From: Candidatus Methylomirabilota bacterium
GTDB taxonomy: Bacteria; Methylomirabilota; Methylomirabilia; Rokubacteriales; CSP1-6
Reading direction: 5' to 3'
DNA length: 44,318 nucleotides
Assembly: GCA_035709005.1 (NCBI GenBank)
Contig: DASTFB010000092.1
Span: 1 to 44,318 of the forward strand
The translations under genes were made by a program, and so were the position numbers. The notes beneath the pieces are model-generated. The model did not search any database. It had not been told where the DNA came from and was given only the letters and a program-made list of their open reading frames with translations. Below are positions 34,954 to 43,342 of this stretch, piece after piece (the stretch's first letter is position 1; the number at the start of each line of letters is the position of its first letter).

Positions 34954-36270
34954 TCACAGGGGGGGGCGCGCGGTGAAGTTCAGCACGCGTTCGCACCAGG
35001 CGGCCACCCCGAGCAGTCGGGTCGTGGCCCCGGTGGCCTGGACCAGCTGAACCGCGTAGGGCAGCCCGGACGGCGCCAATCCGCTGGGCAACGTGATGGC
35101 CGGCACCCCCGCGTTGCTCCAGGGCGCGCAGAACGACCCGTCGCCGGTGGAGCCCAGACCGGCCGGGGCCGGCCCCGGCGCCGTGGGCATGATCAGCGCA
35201 TCGTGAGCGGCGAGCAGCGGCATGATGTCGTCGCGAAAGGCGAGCCGCTGCCGGTTGGCGCGCGCGTACTCGGTGGCGGCGCGCTTGAGGCCCGCCTGGA
35301 TCAGGCCCCGGATCTCCGGACCGTACTCGCCGGCGTGCTGAGCGAACGACTTCTCGTGGTAGGCCGCCGCCTCCGCCTCCAGCACGATGGCCCCCGCCTC
35401 CCGGCCCGCCGCGTACGAGGACGGCAGAGCGACCGTGACGATCTCGGCGCCGGCAGCGGCGAACCGGTCGGCCACCGCCTTCACGTGCGCGGCCATGTCG
35501 GGCGCGGAGGCCTCCAGGGCTTCGGGCGCCAACGCCAGACGGGGCCGGCTGACGGCGGCCGGCTCGACGTCCCGGCCGGCCAGGATGCCGAAGCCCAGCG
35601 CCACGTCCTCCACGGCGCGCGCGAATACGCCGACGTGGTCCAGCGACCAGGCGAGCGGTACCACGCCGTCCACGGGCACGATGCCGTAGGTGCTCTTGAA
35701 GCCCACCACGCCGCAGTAGGCGGCCGGGCGCAGGACGGAGCCGACGGTTTGAGAGCCCAGGGCCAGCGGCACCATGCCGCTGCTCACGGCCGCCCCCGAG
35801 CCCGCCGAGGAGCCGCCCGGGGTGTGGGCGCGGTTCCACGGGTTGCGAGTCGGCGCCGGATCGCGGTAGGCGAACTCCGTGGTGGCCGTCTTGCCCAGCA
35901 CGATGGCTCCGGCCGCGCGCAGCCTGGCCACGCAGGTTGCATCCGTGGTCGCGCGCCGGTGCGCCCAGGCTCGCGCGCCCGCCGTGGTGGGCATTCCCGC
36001 CACGTCGATGATGTCCTTGATCCCCACGGGGACACCGTGCAGCGCGCCGGCGAACCGTCTGGCCTGCGCTTCGGCCTCGCACTCGCGCGCAAGAGCCAGG
36101 GCGCCAGCCTCGTCGACGTGGACCCACGCGCGCAGCTCCCCGTCCAGCGCCTTGATCCGGGCCAGGCAGGCTTCCACGAGCGCGACGGGAGACAGTCGGC
36201 CGGCGCGAATCGCCTGGGCCGCCTGGCGCGCCCCCAGCTCGGTCTGCGCGGGGGAATCAGTGGAGGGCAT
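34954..36270 (-). CDS. Amidase (amidase signature family)
   Basis: A 438-residue amidase signature enzyme. The Ser-cisSer-Lys triad region is visible: Lys in PVGIKDIIDVAG, the glycine/serine stretch TPGGSSAGSGAAVSSG, and the nucleophile serine in ALGSQTVGSVLRPAAYCG. A variation is QTVGSV where GSDTGGS is more common. It hydrolyses an amide of unknown identity, and GatA-type Glu-tRNA amidotransferase function is unlikely since gatB and gatC are absent. The start overlaps the homocysteine methyltransferase-MetF stop by 14 bp. D-aminoacylase follows after 103 nt, with the repeat between. Confidence 0.9.
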   Translation of the reverse strand: MPSTDSPAQTELGARQAAQAIRAGRLSPVALVEACLARIKALDGELRAWVHVDEAGALALARECEAEAQARRFAGALHGVPVGIKDIIDVAGMPTTAGARAWAHRRATTDATCVARLRAAGAIVLGKTATTEFAYRDPAPTRNPWNRAHTPGGSSAGSGAAVSSGMVPLALGSQTVGSVLRPAAYCGVVGFKSTYGIVPVDGVVPLAWSLDHVGVFARAVEDVALGFGILAGRDVEPAAVSRPRLALAPEALEASAPDMAAHVKAVADRFAAAGAEIVTVALPSSYAAGREAGAIVLEAEAAAYHEKSFAQHAGEYGPEIRGLIQAGLKRAATEYARANRQRLAFRDDIMPLLAAHDALIMPTAPGPAPAGLGSTGDGSFCAPWSNAGVPAITLPSGLAPSGLPYAVQLVQATGATTRLLGVAAWCERVLNFTARPPL

Positions 36271-38107
36271 CGAGCACTTCGGCGACGACCTCGAACCGGC
36301 CGAACGAAGGCATCAGATAGACGCCGGCGTAACGGCGGCGAATGGCCTGGATCAGCTCCTGGGCCATCTCGATCCCCAGACGCAGCGCGCCTTCGCCGGC
36401 CGAGCGCAGGCGGGCGCGCACCGCATCCGGAATCGTGATGCCCGGCACCTCGTTGTGCAGGAACTCGGCGTGGCGGAAGCTGTGCAGGGGCAGCACACCG
36501 ACCACGACCGGCACCGGCGAGCCACCCGCCCGCTCGAAGAAGCGGTCGAGCGCCTGCAGATCGTAGACTGGTTGGGTCTGGACCCAGCGCGCCCCCGCCG
36601 CCACCTTGCGCTGGAAGCGCTCGATCTCGCGGCCCGGATCGGGGGCCAGCGGGTCCAGGGCGGCGCCGTAGCAGAAGCTCGTCGGCTCGCCGATCCCGTT
36701 GCCAGTGGCGTCCAGGCCCTCGTTCATCCGGCGCAGGACTTCCATGAGACCAACGGCGTCGACGTCGAACACCGCGGTCGCGTTGACGTAGTCGCCGGCC
36801 CGCGGGGGATCGCCGGTCATGGCCAGGATGTTGCGGATGCCCAGCGCGTGGCCGCCCAGCAGATCGGCCTGGATGCCCATGAGATTCCGGTCCCGACAGG
36901 TGAAGTGCATGTTGATGTCGAGGCCGGTAGCCTCGCGCACCAGGATGGCGGTGGGCAGGACCGACATGCGGACGCGGCCCAGCGAGCCGTCGTTGATGTC
37001 GACGACCTCCACGCCGCGCTCCTTGAGGAGCTTGGCGCCCTGGATCAGCTTCTCCACACTGTGCCCACGCGGCGGGTCGAGCTCCACCGTCACGATGAAG
37101 TCGCCCGCCTCGAGCTTGCGGCCCAGGAGCGTGGGCGCGGCCGCGCCGCGGAGGCCCGGGCTCTCCAACGCCTCGCCCGAGCGCACGCTCACCACCGGTC
37201 GCTGAGCCGGCCGGCGCACGGGAGCCCGCCGGTCGACGACGTCGCGCATCGCCGCGATGTGGAGCGGCGTGGTGCCGCAGCAGCCACCGACGATCCGGGC
37301 CCCCGCCTCGAGCATGCGCCCCGCCCACTCCGCCATGTAGGCCGGCGAGGACAGGTACATCAGGCGCTCGCCGACGCGACGGGGCAGTCCGGCGTTCGGC
37401 TGGATCGCCAGCGGGACGCCGCCGGCCTCGGGCAGCATGTGCTCCAGCACTTCGTAGAGGACGCTGGAGCCCACCGAGCAGTTGGCCCCCAGCACCGTCA
37501 CGTCCAGGGCGCGCAGGGCCCGCGCCACCTCGCCGCCCGTGCGGCCGGTGAAGGTCAGTCCTTCGTCGGTGAACGCCATCTGGGCCACGATCGGCAGGTC
37601 GGTCACCGACCGGATGGCCTCGATGGCCAGCGTGATCTCTGCGAGGTCGGAGAACGTCTCCACCACGAAAGCGTCGACCCCGCCCTCCAGCAGCGCCTCG
37701 GCTTGCTCGCGGAACGCCGCTGCCGCCTCGTCAGCCGTGACCGTGCCCAGGGGCGCCAGGTACTTCCCCAGCGGTCCCAGCGAGCCCAGTACGAACACGT
37801 CGCGCCCGCTGCTCTCGCGGACGTCGCGGGCCAGCTTCACCCCCTTGAGATTGATGGCCCGCACGTCGCCGGCGGCGCCGTGGACGGCCAGCTTGAAGCG
37901 GTTGGCGCCGAACGTGTTGGTCTCGATGCAGTCGGCACCGGCGGCGATGTAGTCACTGTGCACCGCCTCGACGAGCTTGGGCTGGTTGATGTTGAGGAGA
38001 TCGAAGCAGGCATCCATGGACACCCCGCGCGCGTAGAGCAAGGTGCCCATCGCGCCGTCGCAGAGCAGCGGCGCTTCGGCGAGCCGGCGGCTAAAGGCGT
38101 GCGGCAT
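36257..38107 (-). CDS. Bifunctional homocysteine S-methyltransferase/methylenetetrahydrofolate reductase
   Basis: A 616-residue fusion. Residues 1-300 form a homocysteine S-methyltransferase domain (BHMT family) with DGAMGTLLY, ETNTFGANRFKL, zinc ligands Cys210 (LGANCS) and Cys276/277 (GGCCGTTP). Residues about 330-616 form a MetF-type reductase (VTVELDPPRGHS, NILAMTGDPPRAGDYV, VQTQPVYDLQALDRFF), which reduces 5,10-methylene- to 5-methyl-tetrahydrofolate with NAD(P)H and FAD. YitJ of Bacillus has the same layout. The fused form probably couples methyl-folate supply to the methionine cycle; no corrinoid domain is present. ATG 38107 overlaps shikimate kinase by 17 bp, and its stop overlaps the amidase start by 14 bp. 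Confidence 0.94.
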   Translation of the reverse strand: MPHAFSRRLAEAPLLCDGAMGTLLYARGVSMDACFDLLNINQPKLVEAVHSDYIAAGADCIETNTFGANRFKLAVHGAAGDVRAINLKGVKLARDVRESSGRDVFVLGSLGPLGKYLAPLGTVTADEAAAAFREQAEALLEGGVDAFVVETFSDLAEITLAIEAIRSVTDLPIVAQMAFTDEGLTFTGRTGGEVARALRALDVTVLGANCSVGSSVLYEVLEHMLPEAGGVPLAIQPNAGLPRRVGERLMYLSSPAYMAEWAGRMLEAGARIVGGCCGTTPLHIAAMRDVVDRRAPVRRPAQRPVVSVRSGEALESPGLRGAAAPTLLGRKLEAGDFIVTVELDPPRGHSVEKLIQGAKLLKERGVEVVDINDGSLGRVRMSVLPTAILVREATGLDINMHFTCRDRNLMGIQADLLGGHALGIRNILAMTGDPPRAGDYVNATAVFDVDAVGLMEVLRRMNEGLDATGNGIGEPTSFCYGAALDPLAPDPGREIERFQRKVAAGARWVQTQPVYDLQALDRFFERAGGSPVPVVVGVLPLHSFRHAEFLHNEVPGITIPDAVRARLRSAGEGALRLGIEMAQELIQAIRRRYAGVYLMPSFGRFEVVAEVLDALH

Positions 38108-38615
38108 CGGCCTCGCGCAGCGCGGCCAGCACGCGGCCCACGACCTGGTCGGGCCCCAGGCCCGTGGTGTCCACGGTGAGGTGGGCCTGAGCGTAGTACG
38201 GCTCGCGGGCGCGGTAGAGCGCCGCCACCTCCGCGGCGGCGCGGCCGGCCAGCATCGGCCGATCGCCGCTGCGCCGGGCCCGCGCGCACAGGTCGTCCAG
38301 CCGGCCCCGCAGCCAGACCACGGTGCCCAGCGCGCGGAGCGCCTCCATCCGGCCCGCCCGGCAGGGAAACCCGCCGCCGGTGGCGACGACGTCCCCGGAT
38401 TTCAGCGCGAGCGATGTCAGGATCTCGGCCTCGAGGCTGCGGAACCGCTCTTCGCCGTCGGTCCTGAAGATCTCGGGGATCGAGCGTCCCTGTCGAGCGA
38501 CGATCATGTCATCGGTCTCGACGAAACAGCGCCCGAGCCGCCGGGCCAGCAGGCGGCCGCAGACGGATTTCCCCGCGCCCATGAACCCCACCAGGATGAT
38601 GCTGCCACGCTGCAT
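38091..38615 (-). CDS. aroK: Shikimate kinase
   Basis: A 174-residue kinase that phosphorylates shikimate with ATP in chorismate synthesis. Walker A GFMGAGKS (10-17), the Asp pair in FVETDDMI, the arginine region EERFRSLE and GGG (80-82, VATGGGFP) are as in AroK. The lid arginine is seen in RPMLAG. ATG 38615 is used as the start; the ATG at 38624 lies inside TAGGATG, the -10-like element 7 nt upstream. An AGGA there may also serve as a ribosome site. No other aro gene is in the window. The product end overlaps the MetF fusion by 17 bp. Confidence 0.92.
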   Translation of the reverse strand: MQRGSIILVGFMGAGKSVCGRLLARRLGRCFVETDDMIVARQGRSIPEIFRTDGEERFRSLEAEILTSLALKSGDVVATGGGFPCRAGRMEALRALGTVVWLRGRLDDLCARARRSGDRPMLAGRAAAEVAALYRAREPYYAQAHLTVDTTGLGPDQVVGRVLAALREADAARL

Positions 38616-38622
38616 GTCCCGC

Positions 38623-38628
38623 ATCCTA
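38623..38628 (-). promoter_or_regulatory. -10 element TAGGAT for the shikimate kinase gene
   Basis: TAGGAT lies exactly 7 nt before the ATG at 38615, fitting a leaderless transcript. The AGGA inside could also act as a ribosome site for the same ATG. Confidence 0.4.
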
Positions 38629-38648
38629 TCAGATCGCGGGGAACCGAC

Positions 38649-39662
38649 TCAGCAGGCGTCGGGCTGTAGGTAGAGGCCCCGGACGATCTCCCACACCGCG
38701 GCCAGAAAGGGCACGGCCACCAGGGCGCCGATGAGCCCGGCCAGGTGAGCGCCGGCCAGCAACGCCACCAGGACGACCAGCGGATGCAGACCGGTCGCCC
38801 GCCCCACGAATTGGGGAGCGAGCAGCTTGCCTTCGAGGAGATTCGTCCCCCAGAACAGCACGGCCGTCCCGATGGCCAGCCCGATCGACTCGCTCAGCGC
38901 GGAAAGAATGCCCAGGATGGCGGCCAGGAGCGAGCCCACGAAGGGGACCACGTTGAGCACCGCAGCCAGGGCCCCGATCAGCAGCGCATAGCGCACTCCC
39001 AGCAGCCCCATCCCGACGGCCAGCACGACCCCCACGCAGAGGCTCGATAAGATCTGGCCGCGCACGTATCCGCCGATGCGCCACAGGACGGGCTGGGCCA
39101 GGCTGGCCACCCGTCCTCGGTACGTGGGGGGCACGATACGCAGCAGATCCCGTCCGATGCTGTCGGCGTCGATCACGAGGTAGGCGGCGATGACGATGAC
39201 CGCCAGCAGGCCCACCACGAAGCCGACGACCCCCGCGGTCACCTGCAGCGTGTTGGCCAGCAGGGTGCCGACCAGGCCCTGCAGGTCCTCGGGCTTGGGA
39301 ACCGGCAGGGAGGCGCCCCATCGCCACAGGAACACGTCGAAGCTGCCCATCCAGCGCTGGACGTTCTCGATGAGCTTGGGCAGTTGCTCCATGAACTGCG
39401 TCCACTGCTCGGTCAGCGCCGGCCACAGCAGGCGTCCCATGACGGACAGGACAGTCGCGGCCACCAGATAGACCACGAGGATGGTGACCCCCCGCCGCAC
39501 GCGGTAGCGCTCGCCCAGACGGGCCGCGGGAAGGATGGCCGCGGCGACGATCAGCGCCGTGAAGGCCAGCAGCCAGATCTGCCAGGTCCGCACCACCAGC
39601 CAGACGGCGGCGATGACGCCGAGGACCTGGAAGACGAGGGGCCAGGGCAGCCTGGATGTCAC
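38649..39662 (-). CDS. AI-2E family transporter/permease
   Basis: A 337-residue inner-membrane protein of the AI-2E (PerM/TqsA-like) family with about eight hydrophobic helices. Family features include an early helix pair (VFQVLGVIAAVWLVVRTW), the amphipathic QWTQFMEQLPKLIENVQRW, RVASLAQPVLWRIGGYVRGQ, and the C-terminal GRATGLHPLVVLVALLAGAHLAGLIGALVAVP. Substrate is uncertain: members range from autoinducer-2 exporters to sodium/proton antiporters. GTG 39662 overlaps the CoA-transferase stop by GTGA. It is unusual to find this gene in a CoA-metabolism run. Confidence 0.9.
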   Translation of the reverse strand: MTSRLPWPLVFQVLGVIAAVWLVVRTWQIWLLAFTALIVAAAILPAARLGERYRVRRGVTILVVYLVAATVLSVMGRLLWPALTEQWTQFMEQLPKLIENVQRWMGSFDVFLWRWGASLPVPKPEDLQGLVGTLLANTLQVTAGVVGFVVGLLAVIVIAAYLVIDADSIGRDLLRIVPPTYRGRVASLAQPVLWRIGGYVRGQILSSLCVGVVLAVGMGLLGVRYALLIGALAAVLNVVPFVGSLLAAILGILSALSESIGLAIGTAVLFWGTNLLEGKLLAPQFVGRATGLHPLVVLVALLAGAHLAGLIGALVAVPFLAAVWEIVRGLYLQPDAC

Positions 39663-40861
39663 CCCGGCGGAGTCGTCTCCGAGTGCACGACGCCGGCCCG
39701 GGCCAGGCGCTCGATGTCCGCCGCCGGGATCCCCAGCTCGCGCAAGACCTCGGTGGTGTGCTCGCCCAGCCGCGGCGCCGGGCGGCGGATCCGCACGGGT
39801 CCCGCCGACAGGCGGTAGGGAAAGGCTAGCATCCGGACCGGCCCCAGGTCCGGCTGGTCGACCTGGGCCACCAGCTCCAGGTGGCGCACCTGGGCGTCGT
39901 CGAACACTTCGTCGAACTCATAGATCGGCCCGCAGGCGATGCTGGCCTTCTCGAACCGTGCCACCCAGGCCGCCGTGTCCTCAGCGGCCAGGGTGGCCTC
40001 CACGCGGGCCCGGAACTCCTCACGGTTGGCCACGCGGGCGTCGTTCGTGGCGAAGCGGGGATCGGTGGCCATGGCCCGGTCGCCCAGCGCCTCGCAGAAC
40101 CGTTCCCACTGGTCGGGGTTCATGATCACGACGTTGAGGTGACCGTCCCGTGTGCGGAATGCCTCGGCCGGCGCCAGACTGGGATTCCGATTGCCGGCGC
40201 GCGCGGGCCGTACGCCGCCCGAGGCGAAGAAGTGCGCCACCGGATCGGGCAGCAGGGCCAGCGTCGAGGCCAGCAGATTCACGTCGAGGTACTGTCCTTG
40301 TCCGGTTCGGAACCGATGGACGAGCGCGGCGCAGACGCCGCCGAAGGTGAGGAAGGCGGCGGCCAAGTCGGCCACCGAGCCGCCGACCTTGGTCGGCGGC
40401 TGGTCAGGCATCCCGGTGAGGGCCATGAGCCCGCTCATGCCCTGGGCGATGGTGTTGTAGCCGGAGCGTTGCGCATACGGGCCCGTCTGGCCGAATCCCG
40501 TCACCGAGGCATACACGACGGCCGGGTTGTCCGCGCTCACCGCTGCGTAGCCCACGCCCAGCCGGTCGGCCACGCCAGGCAGGAAGTTTTCGATGACGAC
40601 GTCGGCCTGTTGGGCCAGCAGCCTGGCCAGCCGCGCGCCCTCCGGATGCTGCAGGTCCACGGCCACACAGCGCTTGTTCCGGTTGATGGCCGCGTAGACC
40701 GGGCTCATTCCCTGGCCGCCGCGCCAGTGACGAAGGTCGTCCCCACGTCCGGGGCGTTCCAGCTTGACGACGTCGGCCCCGAGATCGGCGAGCAGCGTGG
40801 CGCAGTAGGGCCCGGCGATGACCCGGGAGAGGTCGAGAACGCGCAGTCCGGCGAGGATCAC
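39659..40861 (-). CDS. CaiB/BaiF family CoA-transferase (family III)
   Basis: A 400-residue family III CoA-transferase, moving CoA between acyl groups (carnitine, formyl, succinyl or similar). LAGLRVLDLSRVIAGPYCATLLADLGADVVKLERPGRGD marks the N-terminus, and the catalytic aspartate is in the SVADLAAAFLTFGG segment. RTRDGHLNVVIMNPDQWERF is characteristic of the middle. GTG 40861 overlaps the enoyl-CoA hydratase stop by GTGA, so the two act together, probably activating and hydrating an acyl substrate. The acyl group is unknown. Confidence 0.93.
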   Translation of the reverse strand: MILAGLRVLDLSRVIAGPYCATLLADLGADVVKLERPGRGDDLRHWRGGQGMSPVYAAINRNKRCVAVDLQHPEGARLARLLAQQADVVIENFLPGVADRLGVGYAAVSADNPAVVYASVTGFGQTGPYAQRSGYNTIAQGMSGLMALTGMPDQPPTKVGGSVADLAAAFLTFGGVCAALVHRFRTGQGQYLDVNLLASTLALLPDPVAHFFASGGVRPARAGNRNPSLAPAEAFRTRDGHLNVVIMNPDQWERFCEALGDRAMATDPRFATNDARVANREEFRARVEATLAAEDTAAWVARFEKASIACGPIYEFDEVFDDAQVRHLELVAQVDQPDLGPVRMLAFPYRLSAGPVRIRRPAPRLGEHTTEVLRELGIPAADIERLARAGVVHSETTPPG

Positions 40862-41586
40862 TCGCGGTCGAGAAAGCCTTCGGTCATCGCATTGACCTCC
40901 GGGAGTCCGGTGCGGGCGATGGCATTGATCCGGGCCTTGACCTCGGCCAGCGGCCGGGCCGGCTTGGCGGCGAGCCGCTCGGCGAGCGCCCGCGTCGCCT
41001 TGCCCAGCTCGTCCCCGGCAACCACCTGGTGCAGGAGGCCGAGGGCGCGAATTTCGTCCGCCGTGTAGCGCCGGCACTCCATGATGATCTCCTTCGCCCG
41101 GGCGGGGCCCACCAGCCGCACGAACCGCGTCGTGGAGCCCACGCCCAGCGGGACCCCGAGGTCCACCTCGGGAATCCAGAAATCCGCCCCGGCCGCGGCG
41201 ATCCGGAAATCGCAGGCCAGGGTCAGCCCCCAGCCGCCACCCACGGCGTGACCGTTGATGGCGGCGATCGTGGATTGCTCGAGCCCTTCCAGCAGGGTGG
41301 TCACGCGCTCGAACAGCCGGCGGAACTGGCTCTGCCGGCGGCCGAACGCCTGCCGGCGCTCCTCGTCCGACATGCCCCGCCGCAGCGGCGCGTCGGCACC
41401 GGCCGAGAAGACCGGTGGGGCGCCAGTGAGGACGACCACGCGCGAGGTGGCATCGTCGCGTAAGTCGGCGAGGGCCCTTGCCAGCTCGGAAAGCAAGGCG
41501 TCGCTGAGCGCGTTGCGGCGGTCGGGGCGGTTCAGCGTGACGCAGGCGATCGGCCCCTCGCGAATCAGCGTGATGTTCTCACTCAT
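40858..41586 (-). CDS. Enoyl-CoA hydratase/isomerase family protein
   Basis: A 242-residue crotonase-fold enzyme. CoA oxyanion-hole segments are VFSAGADAPLRRG and AAINGHAVGGGWGLTLACDFRIAA. In classical hydratase the first catalytic Glu would be in GGGxEL; here the sequence is GGGWGL, while an acidic residue remains in WIPEVDLGV, so the reaction may be isomerisation, lyase or thioesterase rather than simple hydration. ATG 41586 begins the family-like N-terminus; no clear ribosome site is visible. It is coupled to the CaiB/BaiF gene. Confidence 0.9.
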   Translation of the reverse strand: MSENITLIREGPIACVTLNRPDRRNALSDALLSELARALADLRDDATSRVVVLTGAPPVFSAGADAPLRRGMSDEERRQAFGRRQSQFRRLFERVTTLLEGLEQSTIAAINGHAVGGGWGLTLACDFRIAAAGADFWIPEVDLGVPLGVGSTTRFVRLVGPARAKEIIMECRRYTADEIRALGLLHQVVAGDELGKATRALAERLAAKPARPLAEVKARINAIARTGLPEVNAMTEGFLDRE

Positions 41587-41661
41587 CGTGGCTGGCGGAC
41601 GGTAGCACGGCGACACGTCGCCCTGCAATGCGCGGGTCCAACGCCCGGCGAGAGCGGGCCG

Positions 41662-42387
41662 TCAGGCGCGACGGACGGGCCGGCGGATCGGAGCGCGCCG
41701 GTACTGACAGTCGGCCATCCAGCAGCGGGCGCACTGGCTGAAGTAGTGATCGACGCGGGCTTCGGGCCCAGCCCCGATCAGCAGCGAGATGGACTTTTCC
41801 GGCGTCATGAAGCAGGCCTCGTTGAGGTGCACGCCGACCGGCGCTCCCGGGCACAGCCGAAACAGCCGGGTCTGATCCCCCACATCCCAGGCGCCGTACC
41901 CAGGGCTGATCCGGTTGGTGACCTTCCAGCCGCGGGTCAGTCCTTCCTGGCAGAGCAGATCGTTGACGTACTCGGCCAGGCTCTCCACCGCCCCCGAGCC
42001 GACGCTGTCCAGCATGGCGGCCAGAGGCATCTCCCGCGCCTCCCAGAGCTGGCCCATGCGGCGCTCGAGGGCGTCGCCGATCGTCACGATGCCGGCGGCC
42101 AGATGGCGGACGGCACCCCAGCCGCGGGACACGCCAGGAATCGTGAGCGTGACGTCGTCCGCCTCCAGGGTGTCGCCTTGCTGCCGGCGCACGGCGGTCC
42201 AGCGGATGGCGGCCCGGGGCACGATCAGCCGCCGGCCGAGCGCGAGGGCTTCCTCGAAGAGGGCCAGCACGTCGGGGTCGGGCACGTCGATGCCGCGCTT
42301 GTAGCCCTGGAAGCGCAGCACCTCCTCGGGATCTATCTCGAGGGGGAGGTCGGTGAGGACGCTGACCTGTTCTTCCCTGAGCGCCAT
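41662..42387 (-). CDS. Standalone methionine synthase-type B12 reactivation protein
   Basis: A 241-residue protein matching the AdoMet-binding reactivation domain of MetH as a separate gene. Characteristic is RISPGYGAWDVGDQTRLFRL together with TPEKSISLLIGAGPE; this domain reduces and re-methylates cob(II)alamin formed by oxidation, using AdoMet and reduced flavodoxin or ferredoxin. Thermotoga maritima TM0269 is a known separate example. A C-terminal cysteine cluster (CARCWMADCQYR) may bind a metal or cluster, as in corrinoid reactivators. ATG 42387 follows the homocysteine methyltransferase stop by 28 nt. The next gene, the hydratase, starts 75 nt downstream. Confidence 0.9.
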   Translation of the reverse strand: MALREEQVSVLTDLPLEIDPEEVLRFQGYKRGIDVPDPDVLALFEEALALGRRLIVPRAAIRWTAVRRQQGDTLEADDVTLTIPGVSRGWGAVRHLAAGIVTIGDALERRMGQLWEAREMPLAAMLDSVGSGAVESLAEYVNDLLCQEGLTRGWKVTNRISPGYGAWDVGDQTRLFRLCPGAPVGVHLNEACFMTPEKSISLLIGAGPEARVDHYFSQCARCWMADCQYRRAPIRRPVRRA

Positions 42388-42415
42388 TTCACCGCTCGCC
42401 TCGGGCGCCGGCCGC

Positions 42416-43342
42416 CTATCGGCGGCTCGTCGCCCTGCGGCTGCGCACTACATCTGCAATCAGCCGGAGGTGGGCGGGGGTGGAGCCGCAGCAGGCGCCG
42501 ACGATGTTGCAGCCGGCGTCGAGGAGGGCCGGGTACTCGCGGGCCATCGCCTCGGGTCCCAGCTCGTAGGTCACGCTGTCGCCGGTGGTGACGGGCAGCC
42601 CGGCATTGGGATAGGCCACCAGCGGGGCGTCGGTTGCGGCCCGCATCTCGCCGATGATGGCGATGGCCCGGTCGGGGCCGCGGCCGCAGTTCATCCCGAC
42701 CACGTCGGCGCCGGCAGCGAGCAGGTTGCGCGCGACCTCGGTGGGACTCTCGCCCCACATCGTGCGGTCGCGCTCGTGCAGCTCCTCGTACTGGAAGAAC
42801 ATGGTGGCCATCACGGGCAGGTCGGCCACGGCCTTGCAGGCGTGGATCGCGGCGACCGCCTCCTGCGGGAACATCATGGTCTCCACCGCGAAGAGGTCCA
42901 CGCCGCCTTCGGCCAGGGCCGTCGCCTGCTCCCTGAAGGTCTCGAAATACTCTTCGTCGGTCGTGTCGCCGAGCGGCTCGTACTCGGCGGGCAACCGGCT
43001 GGTGGGGCCGATGGAGCCGGCCACGTAAGCGCCGGGGGGAGCCACCGAGCGGACCAGCTCGGCGCCCTTGACGTTGAGCTCGCCGGTCCGGTCGCCCAGC
43101 GCATACTCGTTGAGCTTCAGCCGGGAGCCGCCGAAGGTATTGGTCTCGACGATCTCGCTGCCGGCCTCGAAGTAGCCTCGGTGGATCCCCCGCACCACCT
43201 CGGGGTGCGTGGCGTTCCACAGCTCCGGGCAGGCGCCGTTGAGCAGACCGGCGGCGAAGAGCATCGTGCCGTAGCCGCCGTCGAACAGGAGGACCTCGCC
43301 CCCGCGGATCCGCTCCACGATCTCCCAGCCGCGCGCCTTCAT
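42416..43342 (-). CDS. Homocysteine S-methyltransferase module (BHMT family)
   Basis: A 308-residue protein with DGGYGTMLFAAGL near the N-terminus, ETNTFGGSRLKLNEY, and zinc ligands Cys219 (VGMNCGRG) with Cys284/285 (VGACCGST). It corresponds to the N-terminal homocysteine module of MetH, but no folate, B12 or reactivation domain is attached; these last two are encoded by the neighbours. The usual role is methyl transfer from methyl-corrinoid to homocysteine, giving methionine. Other thiols or zinc-activated acceptors are possible. ATG 43342 overlaps the corrinoid protein stop by ATGA. It is a paralogue of the N-half of the MetF fusion encoded at 36257. Confidence 0.92.
   Translation of the reverse strand: MKARGWEIVERIRGGEVLLFDGGYGTMLFAAGLLNGACPELWNATHPEVVRGIHRGYFEAGSEIVETNTFGGSRLKLNEYALGDRTGELNVKGAELVRSVAPPGAYVAGSIGPTSRLPAEYEPLGDTTDEEYFETFREQATALAEGGVDLFAVETMMFPQEAVAAIHACKAVADLPVMATMFFQYEELHERDRTMWGESPTEVARNLLAAGADVVGMNCGRGPDRAIAIIGEMRAATDAPLVAYPNAGLPVTTGDSVTYELGPEAMAREYPALLDAGCNIVGACCGSTPAHLRLIADVVRSRRATSRR

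Noticed and set aside
35879-38179. A 766-codon plus-strand frame opposite the amidase and HMT-MetF genes
   Set aside because: The minus strand encodes full-length, motif-bearing enzymes; the plus-strand translation is a compositional shadow.
40862-41077. Upstream extension of the CaiB/BaiF frame
   Set aside because: It lies inside the enoyl-CoA hydratase gene and adds no family residues; GTG 40861 overlaps the hydratase stop by GTGA, which fits the local pattern.
41586-41662. Possible terminator or promoter between the B12 reactivation and enoyl-CoA hydratase genes
   Set aside because: No stable hairpin with T-run and no convincing -10/-35 pair were seen in these bases.
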